Part shown: positions 1-7,990 of the stretch, in pieces
Layout: every line of letters starts with the position of its first letter
Numbering within the stretch: the stretch's first letter is position 1
Assembly (NCBI RefSeq): GCF_019890635.1
Contig: NZ_JAIOAB010000022.1
Coordinates: 36,576-100,575 of the forward strand
Direction: 5' to 3'
DNA from: Streptomyces sennicomposti
Lineage (GTDB): Bacteria; Actinomycetota; Actinomycetes; Streptomycetales; Streptomycetaceae
Length of the DNA stretch: 64,000 bases
Made by a program: the position numbers and the translations under genes
The notes under the pieces: model-generated
Databases searched by the model: none
What the model was told of the DNA's origin: nothing
Seen by the model: the letters and a program-made list of their open reading frames with translations, nothing else

Positions 1-1
1 A

Positions 2-1045
2 ATGGATCTCAGCCTCTTCTATTTCGCCAACGACAGCGGAAGCGCCGAGGCCGACCGGTACCGGTTGCTGCTCGAAGGCGCCCGCTTCGCCGACGAGAAC
101 GGCTTCGCGGCGGTGTGGACCCCGGAACGCCATTTCCACCCCTTCGGCGGGACCTATCCGAACCCCTCGGTGACCAGTGCGGCGATCGCCGCGACGACGG
201 AGCGTGTCAAGATCCGGGCGGGCAGCGTCGTGGCACCGTTGCACCACGCGCTGCGGATCGCCGAGGAGTGGTCTGTGGTGGACAACATCTCCCGGGGCCG
301 CGTCGGGGTGTCCTTCGCCTCCGGTTGGCACGCCGTCGACTTCGCCCTGAACCCGGCCGCCTACACGAACCGCCGGGCGGAGATGTACGAGCGGATCGAG
401 CAGGTGCGTGCCCTGTGGCGCGGCGAGGCGATCGAGGTCACCGACGGCGCGGGGAACCCGGTGCGGGTGCGGTCGTTCCCGCCGCCGGTCCAGAGCGACC
501 TGCCGATCTGGGTCGCCAGTGTCGGCGACGTCGAGACCTTCCGGAGCGCCGGCCGGATCGGCGCCGGGCTCCTCACCCATCTGCTCGGCCAGAGTCCCGA
601 ACAACTGGCGCACAACATCGCCGAGTACCGGAAGGCCGCGGCCGACGCCGGCTGGCCCGGCCATGTCGCGGTCATGGTGCACACGTATCTCGGCGAGGAC
701 ACCGACAGGGTCCGAGAGCTGGTCCGGCCGTCGCTGAGCGACTACATGCGCAGCTCGCTCGGGCTCATCCTGGCATCGGACCTCAGCACCGGAGACCTGG
801 AGCCGGACGAGATCGACATGCTCGTCGAGCGGGCCTTCGAGCACTACTTCGACGACGTCGGCCTGCTCGGCTCGGTCGACAAGGGCGAGCAGGTCGTGGC
901 GCGGCTCGCGGAACTCGGCGCGGACGAGATCGCGTGTCTCATCGACTTCGGACTGCCCACGGACGAGGTCATGACCGGCCTGACCTATCTCAAGCGACTG
1001 CAAGACGCGTGCGGCGCCGACGCGCCCGTCCCGCGCACGGTCTGA
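2..1045 (+). CDS. LLM-class flavin-dependent monooxygenase, MupA-type
   Basis: A 347-residue bacterial-luciferase-like TIM-barrel protein. The N-terminus (MDLSLFYFANDS) and the following WTPERHFHPFGG segment are typical of the MupA/Atu3640 subgroup, which is found beside or inside PKS/NRPS assembly lines and is expected to use reduced FMN and O2 to oxidise a carrier-bound intermediate. The ATG at base 2 gives a normal family length, but because the window begins here an N-terminal fusion or upstream gene cannot be excluded. It converges on the E2 gene. Its presence suggests that assembly-line genes of region A continue to the left. The substrate is unknown. Confidence 0.85.
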   Translation: MDLSLFYFANDSGSAEADRYRLLLEGARFADENGFAAVWTPERHFHPFGGTYPNPSVTSAAIAATTERVKIRAGSVVAPLHHALRIAEEWSVVDNISRGRVGVSFASGWHAVDFALNPAAYTNRRAEMYERIEQVRALWRGEAIEVTDGAGNPVRVRSFPPPVQSDLPIWVASVGDVETFRSAGRIGAGLLTHLLGQSPEQLAHNIAEYRKAAADAGWPGHVAVMVHTYLGEDTDRVRELVRPSLSDYMRSSLGLILASDLSTGDLEPDEIDMLVERAFEHYFDDVGLLGSVDKGEQVVARLAELGADEIACLIDFGLPTDEVMTGLTYLKRLQDACGADAPVPRTV

Positions 1046-1280
1046 CCCCGGTCCTCCCCGTGCCGCCGCGGTCGCCCGGCGAGGGTGCGGCTTCGCCGTG
1101 CCCGCGCCGGGGCCGGCCCGCCGAAGTGCCGGCCCGCCGAAGTGCCGGCTGCCGGATTTCGACTCGGCTGTCGGCTTTCGGCTGTCGGCCGAGTGGCCGG
1201 CCCGCGCCGAGCGGGAGTTCACGTCGAACGGTCCGCCGGTCCCAGCACCGTCCTGTGGTCCCGGCCCCGTCGTCCTCCCG
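1046..1280. other. Intergenic, convergent ends of LLM and E2 genes
   Basis: No gene is supported here. It holds a tandem 16-bp duplication (1115-1146) and a 7-bp-stem inverted repeat (1162-1168 with 1188-1194, ACTCGGC/GCCGAGT) that could act as a terminator for either gene. Confidence 0.5.
1115..1146. repeat. Tandem 16-bp direct repeat
   Basis: The unit GGCCCGCCGAAGTGCC occurs twice head to tail (1115-1130, 1131-1146) with no mismatch, between the two convergent genes. Confidence 0.8.
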
Positions 1281-2465
1281 TCAGCCCGCCAGCCGGGCGA
1301 TGGCGTCGGCGGTCTCCAGGTCCTGCTTCACCGCGGTGAGGAAGCGGACCGCGTCGCGGCCGTTGAGATAGCGGTGGTCGTAGGTGACGGCGACCGTGGT
1401 GACCGGCCGGGTGAACGGCGTGCCGTCCTCGGCCAGGGCGACTTCGCTCCGCTCGGCGCACAGGGTCACGACGCAGGTGCGGCCCGGATGGACGATCGGC
1501 GCGGCCAGGATGATGTCCGGTTCGTTGTGCAGCGAGAGGGTGATCGCCTCGTCGGCGAACGCGTCCTCGCGGAAGTTCTGCCGCAGGGCGCTGACCCGGA
1601 AGTCCATGAGGTCGTCGGTCAGGTCGCCGATCGGACGGCGGGCGGCGTCCTTGAGCACCGGGATGAACAGCCCGGTCCCGACGTCGACGGTGACCCCCAC
1701 GTTGGCGGCCGGCGCGAGGGTGAGGGTGTGGTCCGCACCGGGCGTGGCGAAGAACAGCGGGAAGTCGGCGTGGCGGGCGGCAATGGCCTTGACCAGCAGC
1801 TCGACCAGGCCGTACGGGGCGCCGCCGCGGGCGGCGCGGAACGCTGTCAGGTCGACCGCGATCGCGGCGAAGGCGGCCGGGATGGTGCGGTGCGCCTCGC
1901 TGACGACGGCGGCCACCGCGCGTTGGCGCGCACTGAGGCGGACGACGGCGGCGTCCTCGGACGCCGCGGACGCCCCAGCCGCAACGGCCGCCGCCCCTTG
2001 GTCCGTGAGCCCCTGGTCGATGAGCCGCTGGACGTCGGAGGCCTTCACCACCCGCTTGCCGAGCGCGCGCAGCTGCTCGGTCCGGATGCCGTGATCCTGG
2101 GCGAGGGTGCGCGCGGCGTCGCTGAGGACCGGGTCCGGGCCGCCGTCGTGGTCCTCGCCCTGGCCCTGACCCTCGGGTGCGGTGGTCACGGCGGCGGCCG
2201 CCGGGCTCGCCAGGTAGTCGTCCCGTTCCTGGCGGCTGTCGAACAGCAGCCCCACGGGCCGCCCGAACGCGCAGTGCGCTCCGGCCTCGACGAGCCGGTG
2301 GAGGACGCCGTCCGCGTCCGCGACGAGTTCCTCCAGGGCCTTCGCGGTCTCGACCTCGGCGACGACCGCGTCCGCGGACACCGCGGCGCCGTCGTCGACC
2401 GTCCAGCCGACCAGGACGCAGCCCTCGTCGTTGTTGTTGAACTTCGGCAGCAGCAGTTCACGCAT
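1281..2465 (-). CDS. Dihydrolipoamide acyltransferase (E2) of a 2-oxoacid dehydrogenase complex
   Basis: A 394-residue E2 component. Residues 1-75 form one lipoyl domain with the lipoylated Lys at about 42 in VETAKALEE. A short subunit-binding domain lies near 115-150 (ARTLAQDHGIRTEQL). The C-terminal catalytic domain ends in TYDHRYLNGRDAVRFL, a variant of the usual DHRxxDG active-site motif with Asn in place of Asp. It should accept the acyl group from E1 and pass it to CoA. It overlaps E1-beta by 8 bp and is last in the minus-strand run of region A. No E3 (lipoamide dehydrogenase) gene is seen, so a housekeeping E3 is probably borrowed. Confidence 0.9.
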   Translation of the reverse strand: MRELLLPKFNNNDEGCVLVGWTVDDGAAVSADAVVAEVETAKALEELVADADGVLHRLVEAGAHCAFGRPVGLLFDSRQERDDYLASPAAAAVTTAPEGQGQGEDHDGGPDPVLSDAARTLAQDHGIRTEQLRALGKRVVKASDVQRLIDQGLTDQGAAAVAAGASAASEDAAVVRLSARQRAVAAVVSEAHRTIPAAFAAIAVDLTAFRAARGGAPYGLVELLVKAIAARHADFPLFFATPGADHTLTLAPAANVGVTVDVGTGLFIPVLKDAARRPIGDLTDDLMDFRVSALRQNFREDAFADEAITLSLHNEPDIILAAPIVHPGRTCVVTLCAERSEVALAEDGTPFTRPVTTVAVTYDHRYLNGRDAVRFLTAVKQDLETADAIARLAG

Positions 2466-3465
2466 GCAACGCCTCCCGGATGGCGCGGTGGATGTCGGAA
2501 GCTTGGGGCAGCACGGTCTGTTCCAGGTGTGCGGCGGTCGGGATCACCTCGGCCTCGGCGCTGCACAGCACGACGGGACGCCGCAACCGGTCCCACAGCC
2601 GCTCGTAGACGCGCGTGGCGACCTCCGAACCCCAGGTGCCGCCGGCGGCGCAGTCCTCGACCAGGCACACGACCTCGGCGCCGGCCAGGGCGGGCAGCAG
2701 CGGCTCCACGTCGAACGGGTACAACTGGGTCGGAACGATGACCTCGCAGGTGATCTCGTGCTCGGCGAACAGCGTCCCGGCCGCCGCCAGCGCCCGCCGG
2801 GCCACACCGCCGGGCACGACGATCACGCAGTCGGCCGCGTCGTCGCCGTCCGTCGCCCGCAGCCGTGCCGGGCCGCCGGCTCCGAACGGGAAATCGGCGA
2901 CGAACGGCCCGTCCGTCCCCGGCTCGTGCATCGGCTGCGTGTAGAGCACCTTGTCCTCGAACAGGACGGCCGGCTCGCCGTCGGCGAGCAGGCGGGCCAG
3001 CAGTGCCGTACTGTCGTGGAACGGCGAGATCTCGTGCACCGACAGGTGCGGCACGCCGATGAAGTGCTTCTGCAGGCTCTGGCTGTGGGTCGGGCCGTAC
3101 CCGCGCCGCCCGCCCGTGGGGCAGCGCACGATCACCGGGACCTCGACGCGGCGGCCGTACATCGCGACCGATTTGGCCGCGAAGTTGACGATCTGGTCGA
3201 AGGCCAGGGTGGCGAAGTCGCCGAACATGATCTCGACGATGGCACACCCGCCGGACAGCGCCAGCCCGTTGGCCACCCCCACCAGCGACTGCTCGCTGAT
3301 GGGCGTGCTCAGGACCCGGTCGGGGTAGCCCGACGACAGCCCTTTGGTGATCTTGAAGGCGCCGCCGTACGGATCGGCGACGTCCTCCCCCAGCAGGAAC
3401 AGGCCGGGGTCGGCGGCGAAGGCCGCGTGCAGGGCCCGGTTCAGGTTCTCGGCGACACGTTCCAC
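2458..3465 (-). CDS. 2-oxoacid dehydrogenase E1 beta subunit
   Basis: A 335-residue transketolase-like subunit of a pyruvate/acetoin/branched-chain dehydrogenase. Landmarks are LGEDVADPYGGAFKIT near the N-terminus, the STPISEQSLVGVANGLA stretch, and the C-terminal transketolase domain (CLVEDCAAGGTWGSEV). With E1-alpha it decarboxylates a 2-oxoacid using ThDP and acylates the E2 lipoyl group. It starts 3 bp after the E1-alpha stop codon and overlaps E2 by 8 bp, so the three subunits are co-translated. Sequence alone does not separate pyruvate, acetoin or branched-chain substrates. Confidence 0.9.
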   Translation of the reverse strand: MERVAENLNRALHAAFAADPGLFLLGEDVADPYGGAFKITKGLSSGYPDRVLSTPISEQSLVGVANGLALSGGCAIVEIMFGDFATLAFDQIVNFAAKSVAMYGRRVEVPVIVRCPTGGRRGYGPTHSQSLQKHFIGVPHLSVHEISPFHDSTALLARLLADGEPAVLFEDKVLYTQPMHEPGTDGPFVADFPFGAGGPARLRATDGDDAADCVIVVPGGVARRALAAAGTLFAEHEITCEVIVPTQLYPFDVEPLLPALAGAEVVCLVEDCAAGGTWGSEVATRVYERLWDRLRRPVVLCSAEAEVIPTAAHLEQTVLPQASDIHRAIREALHA

Positions 3466-3468
3466 GGC

Positions 3469-4398
3469 TCAGCCCCTCTCCCACACCGAGGCCGGACGGG
3501 CCAGGACCCGGTCCACGGCCTCGGCGATCCGCGTCCGCTGCTCGTCCTCGACCTCGGCGAACAGGCCGGGGTCCAGGCGCCGATAGGCGTCGTGCCAGTC
3601 GTGCTCCCGCTCGGCGGCGACCTCGGCGGCGGAGCGTGTGTCGTCGCCCTTGCTGTGCGGGCCGAGGCGGTGGGTCGCGAACTCCACGACGGCCGGCCCG
3701 CCGCCGGTGCGCGTCCGTTCGACCACCGGTGCCAGGCGCGCGCGGATCGCGGCGACGTCGCTGCCGGTCACGGGCACATGGGCGATTCCGAACGCCGCGG
3801 CCCGCCCGGCGATGTCGCCGGCCATGGCGCGCGCGGTCGGCGTGGTCTGCGCGATGCCGTTGTTCTCGACGACCACCAGCAGCGGCAGCCGCCACAGCGC
3901 GGCCAGGTTCAACGCCTCGTAGACGGCGCCCTCGCCCCAGGTGCCGTCGCCGATGCAGGCCACGGCGATGCCGGAACGGCCGGTCCGCTGGAACCACAAG
4001 GCCGTGCCCACGGCCACCGGCAGGCTCTCGCCCTGCACCCCGGTGGACAGGTAGGTGTCCCGGAAGATGTGCTGGCTGCCGCCGACGCCCGAACAGACGG
4101 CGCCCTCGCGGCCGGTCATCTCGGCCAGCAGGCCCTCGGGGTCGTCGAAGCGGGCCAGATAGTGTCCGTGGCCGCGGTGGTTGCTGAACACGAAGTCGTC
4201 CGGGGCCAGCAGCGGCCCCAGGGCCACCGGCACGTACTCCTGACCGAGGCAGGTGTGCGTGGTGCCGTTGAGCAGCCCGCGCGCGAACAGGTCCAGCACG
4301 GCCTGCTCGAAGTGCCTGATCATCAGCAGGCTGGAGAGGTCGTCGACGTCGATCCCGGCGTCGGTCCCGGCAACGCTGATGGCAGTACCTTCTTTCAT
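3469..4398 (-). CDS. 2-oxoacid dehydrogenase E1 alpha subunit
   Basis: A 309-residue ThDP-binding subunit. The ThDP/Mg motif runs from CIGDGTWGEGAVYEALN to VVVENNG (about residues 148-182), and SNHRGHGHYLA is the usual substrate-side loop. The ATG is preceded by GGGAGGGAG, a strong ribosome site. It follows the C45 acyltransferase gene on the same strand after 90 bp. A complete E1-alpha/E1-beta/E2 set inside a hydrazine cluster suggests a dedicated acyl-CoA supply, perhaps for the GNAT or the KAS III-like enzyme; that link is inference. Confidence 0.9.
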   Translation of the reverse strand: MKEGTAISVAGTDAGIDVDDLSSLLMIRHFEQAVLDLFARGLLNGTTHTCLGQEYVPVALGPLLAPDDFVFSNHRGHGHYLARFDDPEGLLAEMTGREGAVCSGVGGSQHIFRDTYLSTGVQGESLPVAVGTALWFQRTGRSGIAVACIGDGTWGEGAVYEALNLAALWRLPLLVVVENNGIAQTTPTARAMAGDIAGRAAAFGIAHVPVTGSDVAAIRARLAPVVERTRTGGGPAVVEFATHRLGPHSKGDDTRSAAEVAAEREHDWHDAYRRLDPGLFAEVEDEQRTRIAEAVDRVLARPASVWERG

Positions 4399-4488
4399 GA
4401 CGGGCTCCCTCCCGGAAGTTCCAAAGGATCAGGGCGCGGTCCTCGCCCGGGTCCGCCGAGCAGGGACCGGGATCTCGGCGTCTCGGCC

Positions 4489-5589
4489 TCAACCCGCACT
4501 GTCTGCGCCCGCTCGGGGAATGCCGGGAGTGCGGCAGTCCGGGTCCGCGAAGGCGAACTCCCTGGTGACAGACGTGGCGGGGTCGCCCGGCCTGATGTAC
4601 AACCGGCCGCTCCCCGGCAAGGCGACGGCAGCGGCGACGGTGCGCTCGTACCGGATGTCACCGGTTCCGGCCACTCGGACGGGCGGGGCCGAGAGCAGAG
4701 CGAAATGCTCCTCCACCCCTGCGGCCGGCGCCATCGCGGCGAGACCGGCGCGGCACGCCTCCAGCCGTCGGCGTGAGGAGTTCCGCGCGAAGACGTTGAT
4801 CTCGTCGAAGGGTTCGAACTCGGGGTGGAGGAAGTGGTTGGTGTGCTCTGCCTGTTGGGCTTCGAAGCACCGGAACCGGCCGTCCAGAGCCTCCACCCAG
4901 ACCGCTTTGCCCGCGTCGCAGAGCATGAACGACCGTGAGCTGGCCAACGGGAGACCGCGCAGGCACTCGACCGCCTCATCGACGGTGGCGGCGGAGTCCA
5001 GCACGTGGCGAATGGCCAGGTACGGCGGGACTCCGGGTTTCCAGTCTCCGCCGAGGACCAGGTTGAGGCCCACGGCCAGGCCGTCGCTGTTGACCCCGAG
5101 ATAGCCGAGCAGGCCCGCGAAACTGAGCACCAAAGCCCGGCGCGGGGAACCGGTGAGCCGGACGTCCAGGACGCTGATCTGATCGTCCAGGTCGCCGTTG
5201 AGGTCCACCGTCTGGGCCAGTACCGGACGGGAACCGGCCCTGGCGTAGGTGGTGCAGTCGCCGCGCGCCGGGATCTTGCGGTAGCCCAGGATCTCCCGGC
5301 GCAGTTGCAGCAGCAGCGCCTGGTCGCGGTGGATCCCGATCCCGTCGGCGAGTCCGGTGATCTCCTCGGCCAGCCGTGGCAGCTCTGCCGTGATCACCGC
5401 GTCGAACGCGGACAGCACCGGTTCGAGCCCGGCCGTCGTGACCGGTTCGTCCAGCAGCAGGTTGAGGCGGCAGAGCGAGTCGTCGACGAAGCCGCGCAGC
5501 GGACAGGCGAGAGCTGCCCCGTGCTGTCGGCCGACCTCATAGGGGTTGCCGCGCAGATGCAGATGGGCGACGCCCGCTCCGCCGTTCAC
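4489..5589 (-). CDS. C45-family (acyl-CoA:6-APA acyltransferase-like) Ntn hydrolase
   Basis: A 366-residue protein starting at a GTG that overlaps the GNAT stop codon by 4 bp (GTGA). The N-terminal LRGNPYEVGRQHGAAL is the classic opening of peptidase family C45. Cys112 in GDCTTYA is the predicted autoprocessing N-terminal nucleophile, followed by the conserved NLVLGGD and NHFLHPEFE regions. Fungal relatives swap the acyl chain of isopenicillin N using acyl-CoA; bacterial members cleave or form amides. Translational coupling to the GNAT argues that it acts on the same N-acylated, probably carrier-bound, hydrazine intermediate, for example by removing or exchanging an acyl group or by offloading. 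Longer frames reaching upstream overlap the GNAT and were not used. Confidence 0.85.
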   Translation of the reverse strand: MNGGAGVAHLHLRGNPYEVGRQHGAALACPLRGFVDDSLCRLNLLLDEPVTTAGLEPVLSAFDAVITAELPRLAEEITGLADGIGIHRDQALLLQLRREILGYRKIPARGDCTTYARAGSRPVLAQTVDLNGDLDDQISVLDVRLTGSPRRALVLSFAGLLGYLGVNSDGLAVGLNLVLGGDWKPGVPPYLAIRHVLDSAATVDEAVECLRGLPLASSRSFMLCDAGKAVWVEALDGRFRCFEAQQAEHTNHFLHPEFEPFDEINVFARNSSRRRLEACRAGLAAMAPAAGVEEHFALLSAPPVRVAGTGDIRYERTVAAAVALPGSGRLYIRPGDPATSVTREFAFADPDCRTPGIPRAGADSAG

Positions 5590-6200
5590 ACCGTTCCGCT
5601 TCGACGGGTCACCTTCGCGTTGGCGGCCAGCTCGTCCTTGAGCCACGACCACTCGCCGCGCAGCACGCTGTAGTAGACAGCGTCCCGGCGCCTGCCGTCC
5701 GGCATCGGGTTGAAGCTGCGCAGGACGCCCTCCTCCACGGCGCCGATGTTGCGCAGGCCGCTTCGGGCCTGCGCGTTGAGCTGGTCCGTCTTGAACTCCA
5801 CGCGCTCGGCGCCCAGGTTCTCGAAGGCGTGCTGGAGCAAGAGGTACTTGGCCCAGCGGTTGACGCCCCGGCCCTGGAAGTCGACGCCCAACCAGGACCA
5901 GCCGATCTCCAGGCGCGCGTCCGCCTCGGAGAGGTTGCCGAAGCTCATGCTCCCCGCGCACCGCCCCGTGGTCTTGTCGGTGATGTGGAAGACCACGCGC
6001 CTGCCCGCCGCGTGGTCGGCGACCATGCCCTGGAAGAAGGCCTCGAAGTCCTCCTCCGTCTCGACCAGGCTCACGAAGTAGCGCCAGATCACCGGGTTCA
6101 TCGCGATGGCGTGGATCGACTCGCGGTCCTCGGGAGTGATCGGACGCAGCCTCACGTGGTCGTTCTCCAGCGTGGCCGCGGCCAGCTCTGCCCAGCTCAC
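5586..6200 (-). CDS. GNAT N-acyltransferase (RimJ/L-like), hydrazine-cluster type
   Basis: A 204-residue GNAT protein. The opening HVRLRPITPEDRESIHAIA and the acyl-CoA-binding loop region GVDFQGRGVNRWAKYLLLQHAFE (the Q/RxxGxG/A equivalent) identify the RimJ/RimL class. It begins 1 bp after the ACP stop codon and overlaps the C45 gene by 4 bp. In triacsin clusters a GNAT directly follows the ligase and ACP and N-acylates the ACP-bound hydrazinoacetyl unit; the same gene order here supports the same role. The acyl donor is unknown, but the 2-oxoacid dehydrogenase four kilobases downstream is an obvious candidate source. Confidence 0.85.
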   Translation of the reverse strand: MSWAELAAATLENDHVRLRPITPEDRESIHAIAMNPVIWRYFVSLVETEEDFEAFFQGMVADHAAGRRVVFHITDKTTGRCAGSMSFGNLSEADARLEIGWSWLGVDFQGRGVNRWAKYLLLQHAFENLGAERVEFKTDQLNAQARSGLRNIGAVEEGVLRSFNPMPDGRRRDAVYYSVLRGEWSWLKDELAANAKVTRRSGTV

Positions 6201-6201
6201 T

Positions 6202-6462
6202 TCAAGAAGCCTTTCCGGCGTGGCGTGACAGGGTGTCGACGACGTCGTGGAGCGTGCGCATCTCCGCGACGTCGCGCTCGGTCAGGGAGGCGAGATCGAC
6301 CGCGAGGTCCTCGCACAGCCGAGTCAGGAACAGGACCTTCTGCAACGAGGTCAAGCCGTAGTCGGTCAACTCGAGGTCGGGTTCGATCTCGTGCGGATCC
6401 GCGGGCGGCTGGAGCGCGGCCGACAGGTTCTCCCGCGCGATGGTCTCGACGTCACTGGGCAT
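6202..6462 (-). CDS. Stand-alone acyl carrier protein for the hydrazine unit
   Basis: An 86-residue carrier protein beginning MPSDVETIAREN. The phosphopantetheine Ser is Ser39 in TDYGLTSLQKVLFL, a slightly unusual form of the DSL motif in which the Asp is replaced by Thr (TSL). The ATG lies inside the 3' end of the AMP-ligase gene (11-bp overlap), and the GNAT follows after 1 bp. This ligase-ACP-GNAT trio suggests that the ligase loads a small acid (hydrazinoacetate by analogy) on this ACP, where the GNAT and the dehydrogenase then modify it. A longer frame reaching base 6606 overlaps the ligase and was rejected. Confidence 0.9.
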   Translation of the reverse strand: MPSDVETIARENLSAALQPPADPHEIEPDLELTDYGLTSLQKVLFLTRLCEDLAVDLASLTERDVAEMRTLHDVVDTLSRHAGKAS

Positions 6463-7990
6463 GGATACCGTCCTGGTTGTTCGTGATCTGCGACTGGAAG
6501 GCCGCGAAAATGGCCTGTCGTCTCGGCTTGAACTGCGAGGTGAGCATTCCGTTGGCGATGCTGGGCCGCGGACTCGCGACGACGACCTTGCGAATCTGTT
6601 CGTCACGGCCGAACGAGGCGTTGGTGCGGGCCAGTTGTTCGGCGATCGCCTCCAGGTCGGCCGTGTCGGAGGAAGGCGAGACCACCGCCACCAGGGACGT
6701 CTGCGCGGGGCAGAACACCACGCACTCCTCGATCGCCGGGCTCGTCCGCATGTGCTCCTCGATCGGCCGGACGATCACCTTCTTGCCGTTCCCGAGCACG
6801 ATGACGTCGTCGGCGCGTCCCTGGATGAACAGGAAGCCGTCCTCGTCGACGTAACCGAGGTCGCCGGTGCGCACCACCCCGTCCGCGACGAACATCCGCT
6901 CGGAGTCACCGGGCTCGGCGAACTCGTAGCGCCGGTTCACCGGATGCTCGCTCCGTACCAGGATCACGCCGTCCTCGTCGAACAGCACCTCCTTGCCCCG
7001 CAGCACCCTGCCCACGCTGCCCTCCCGGTGGGCGCCGGGATGGTTCTTGCTGACGATGCACGTCTCGTTCAGCCCGTAGCCCTCGTAGACGGGAAGGCCC
7101 GCGTCGGTGAGGTAGCGCAGCACCTCCCGGTCCGCCGGCGCCGATCCGGTCCACAGGTAGCGGATCCGGTCGCCGAACAGCCGCCGCGCGGCCGCGCGGC
7201 GGGCCGCCTCCGGCGTGACGCCGTCCGCACGAGCGGCGTCCTGGCCGATCTGCTGCCTGGCGGCCTCGAAGAACGCCGGTACCCCCATCACCACAGTCGG
7301 CCGGGCCGTTCCCAGCGCGGCGAAGGCCGCCTCGTACGTGGTGACGGTCGCGTCGTGGCCGAAGCAGAGGGCGGAGTAGAGCCAGTACCGCTGCTGCAGC
7401 AGTGACAGCGGCAGGAAGACGAAGAGGTTGTCGCCGCTCCGGTGCCCGAAGATCTCCTGCACGGCCCGCATCGACGCGTCGATACTGCCGACCGTGGCCC
7501 CGAGCCCCTTCGGCGCACCGGTGCTGCCGGAGGTGAACTTGATCGTCGTCACCTCCTCGGGGCCGTACACGACGGGTCCGGGCGGCTCCGGCCATGCCTG
7601 CCCCGCGGCCTCGGCGACTTCGGCGAACGTTCGGACAGCCGCCGGCGCGTCCGCCGGCACGTCCTGGTCGGTGAACAGAACCGTGAGCCCGTAGCGTGCC
7701 ACCAGCTCTGCGGCATCGGCGAACTTGCCCGGCTCGAAACCTGCGACCACGGCCTTGAGCCGCAGCGCGGCGAGGTCCAGCAGGACCCATTCCAGGCTGT
7801 TGGCCGCCAGGATTCCGATGCGGTCCCCGGACCCGACGCCGAGGCTTTGAAGGTAGGCGGCGACACGGCCTGACTGCTCGTACAGTTCGGTCAGGTCCAG
7901 TGTCCTGCGACTGCCGAGCCGGATGAAGGAGATCCGGTGGCCGGGAGCCGGCGGCCCCGCCACCAAGCGGTTGATCACGGAGTCCGTCAT
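6452..7990 (-). CDS. AMP-dependent acyl-ACP ligase for the hydrazine unit
   Basis: A 512-residue ANL-superfamily enzyme. The P-loop is TSGSTGAPKG at 153-162, the A5-type motif is YEGYGLNET, and the hinge motif reads GDLGYVDEDGFLFIQGRADD; the C-terminal domain ends with the catalytic Lys region ANGMLTSQFKPRR. The start ATG at 7990 overlaps the cupin-MetRS stop by 4 bp (ATGA). It should adenylate a carboxylic acid and pass it to the adjacent ACP. The position is that of the triacsin ligase that loads hydrazinoacetate. The substrate is inferred from context only. Confidence 0.9.
   Translation of the reverse strand: MTDSVINRLVAGPPAPGHRISFIRLGSRRTLDLTELYEQSGRVAAYLQSLGVGSGDRIGILAANSLEWVLLDLAALRLKAVVAGFEPGKFADAAELVARYGLTVLFTDQDVPADAPAAVRTFAEVAEAAGQAWPEPPGPVVYGPEEVTTIKFTSGSTGAPKGLGATVGSIDASMRAVQEIFGHRSGDNLFVFLPLSLLQQRYWLYSALCFGHDATVTTYEAAFAALGTARPTVVMGVPAFFEAARQQIGQDAARADGVTPEAARRAAARRLFGDRIRYLWTGSAPADREVLRYLTDAGLPVYEGYGLNETCIVSKNHPGAHREGSVGRVLRGKEVLFDEDGVILVRSEHPVNRRYEFAEPGDSERMFVADGVVRTGDLGYVDEDGFLFIQGRADDVIVLGNGKKVIVRPIEEHMRTSPAIEECVVFCPAQTSLVAVVSPSSDTADLEAIAEQLARTNASFGRDEQIRKVVVASPRPSIANGMLTSQFKPRRQAIFAAFQSQITNNQDGIHAQ

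Noticed and set aside
2431..4776. 781-codon open frame on the plus strand
   Set aside because: It is antisense to E2/E1-beta/E1-alpha, whose motifs are unmistakable; long antisense frames are common in high-GC DNA.
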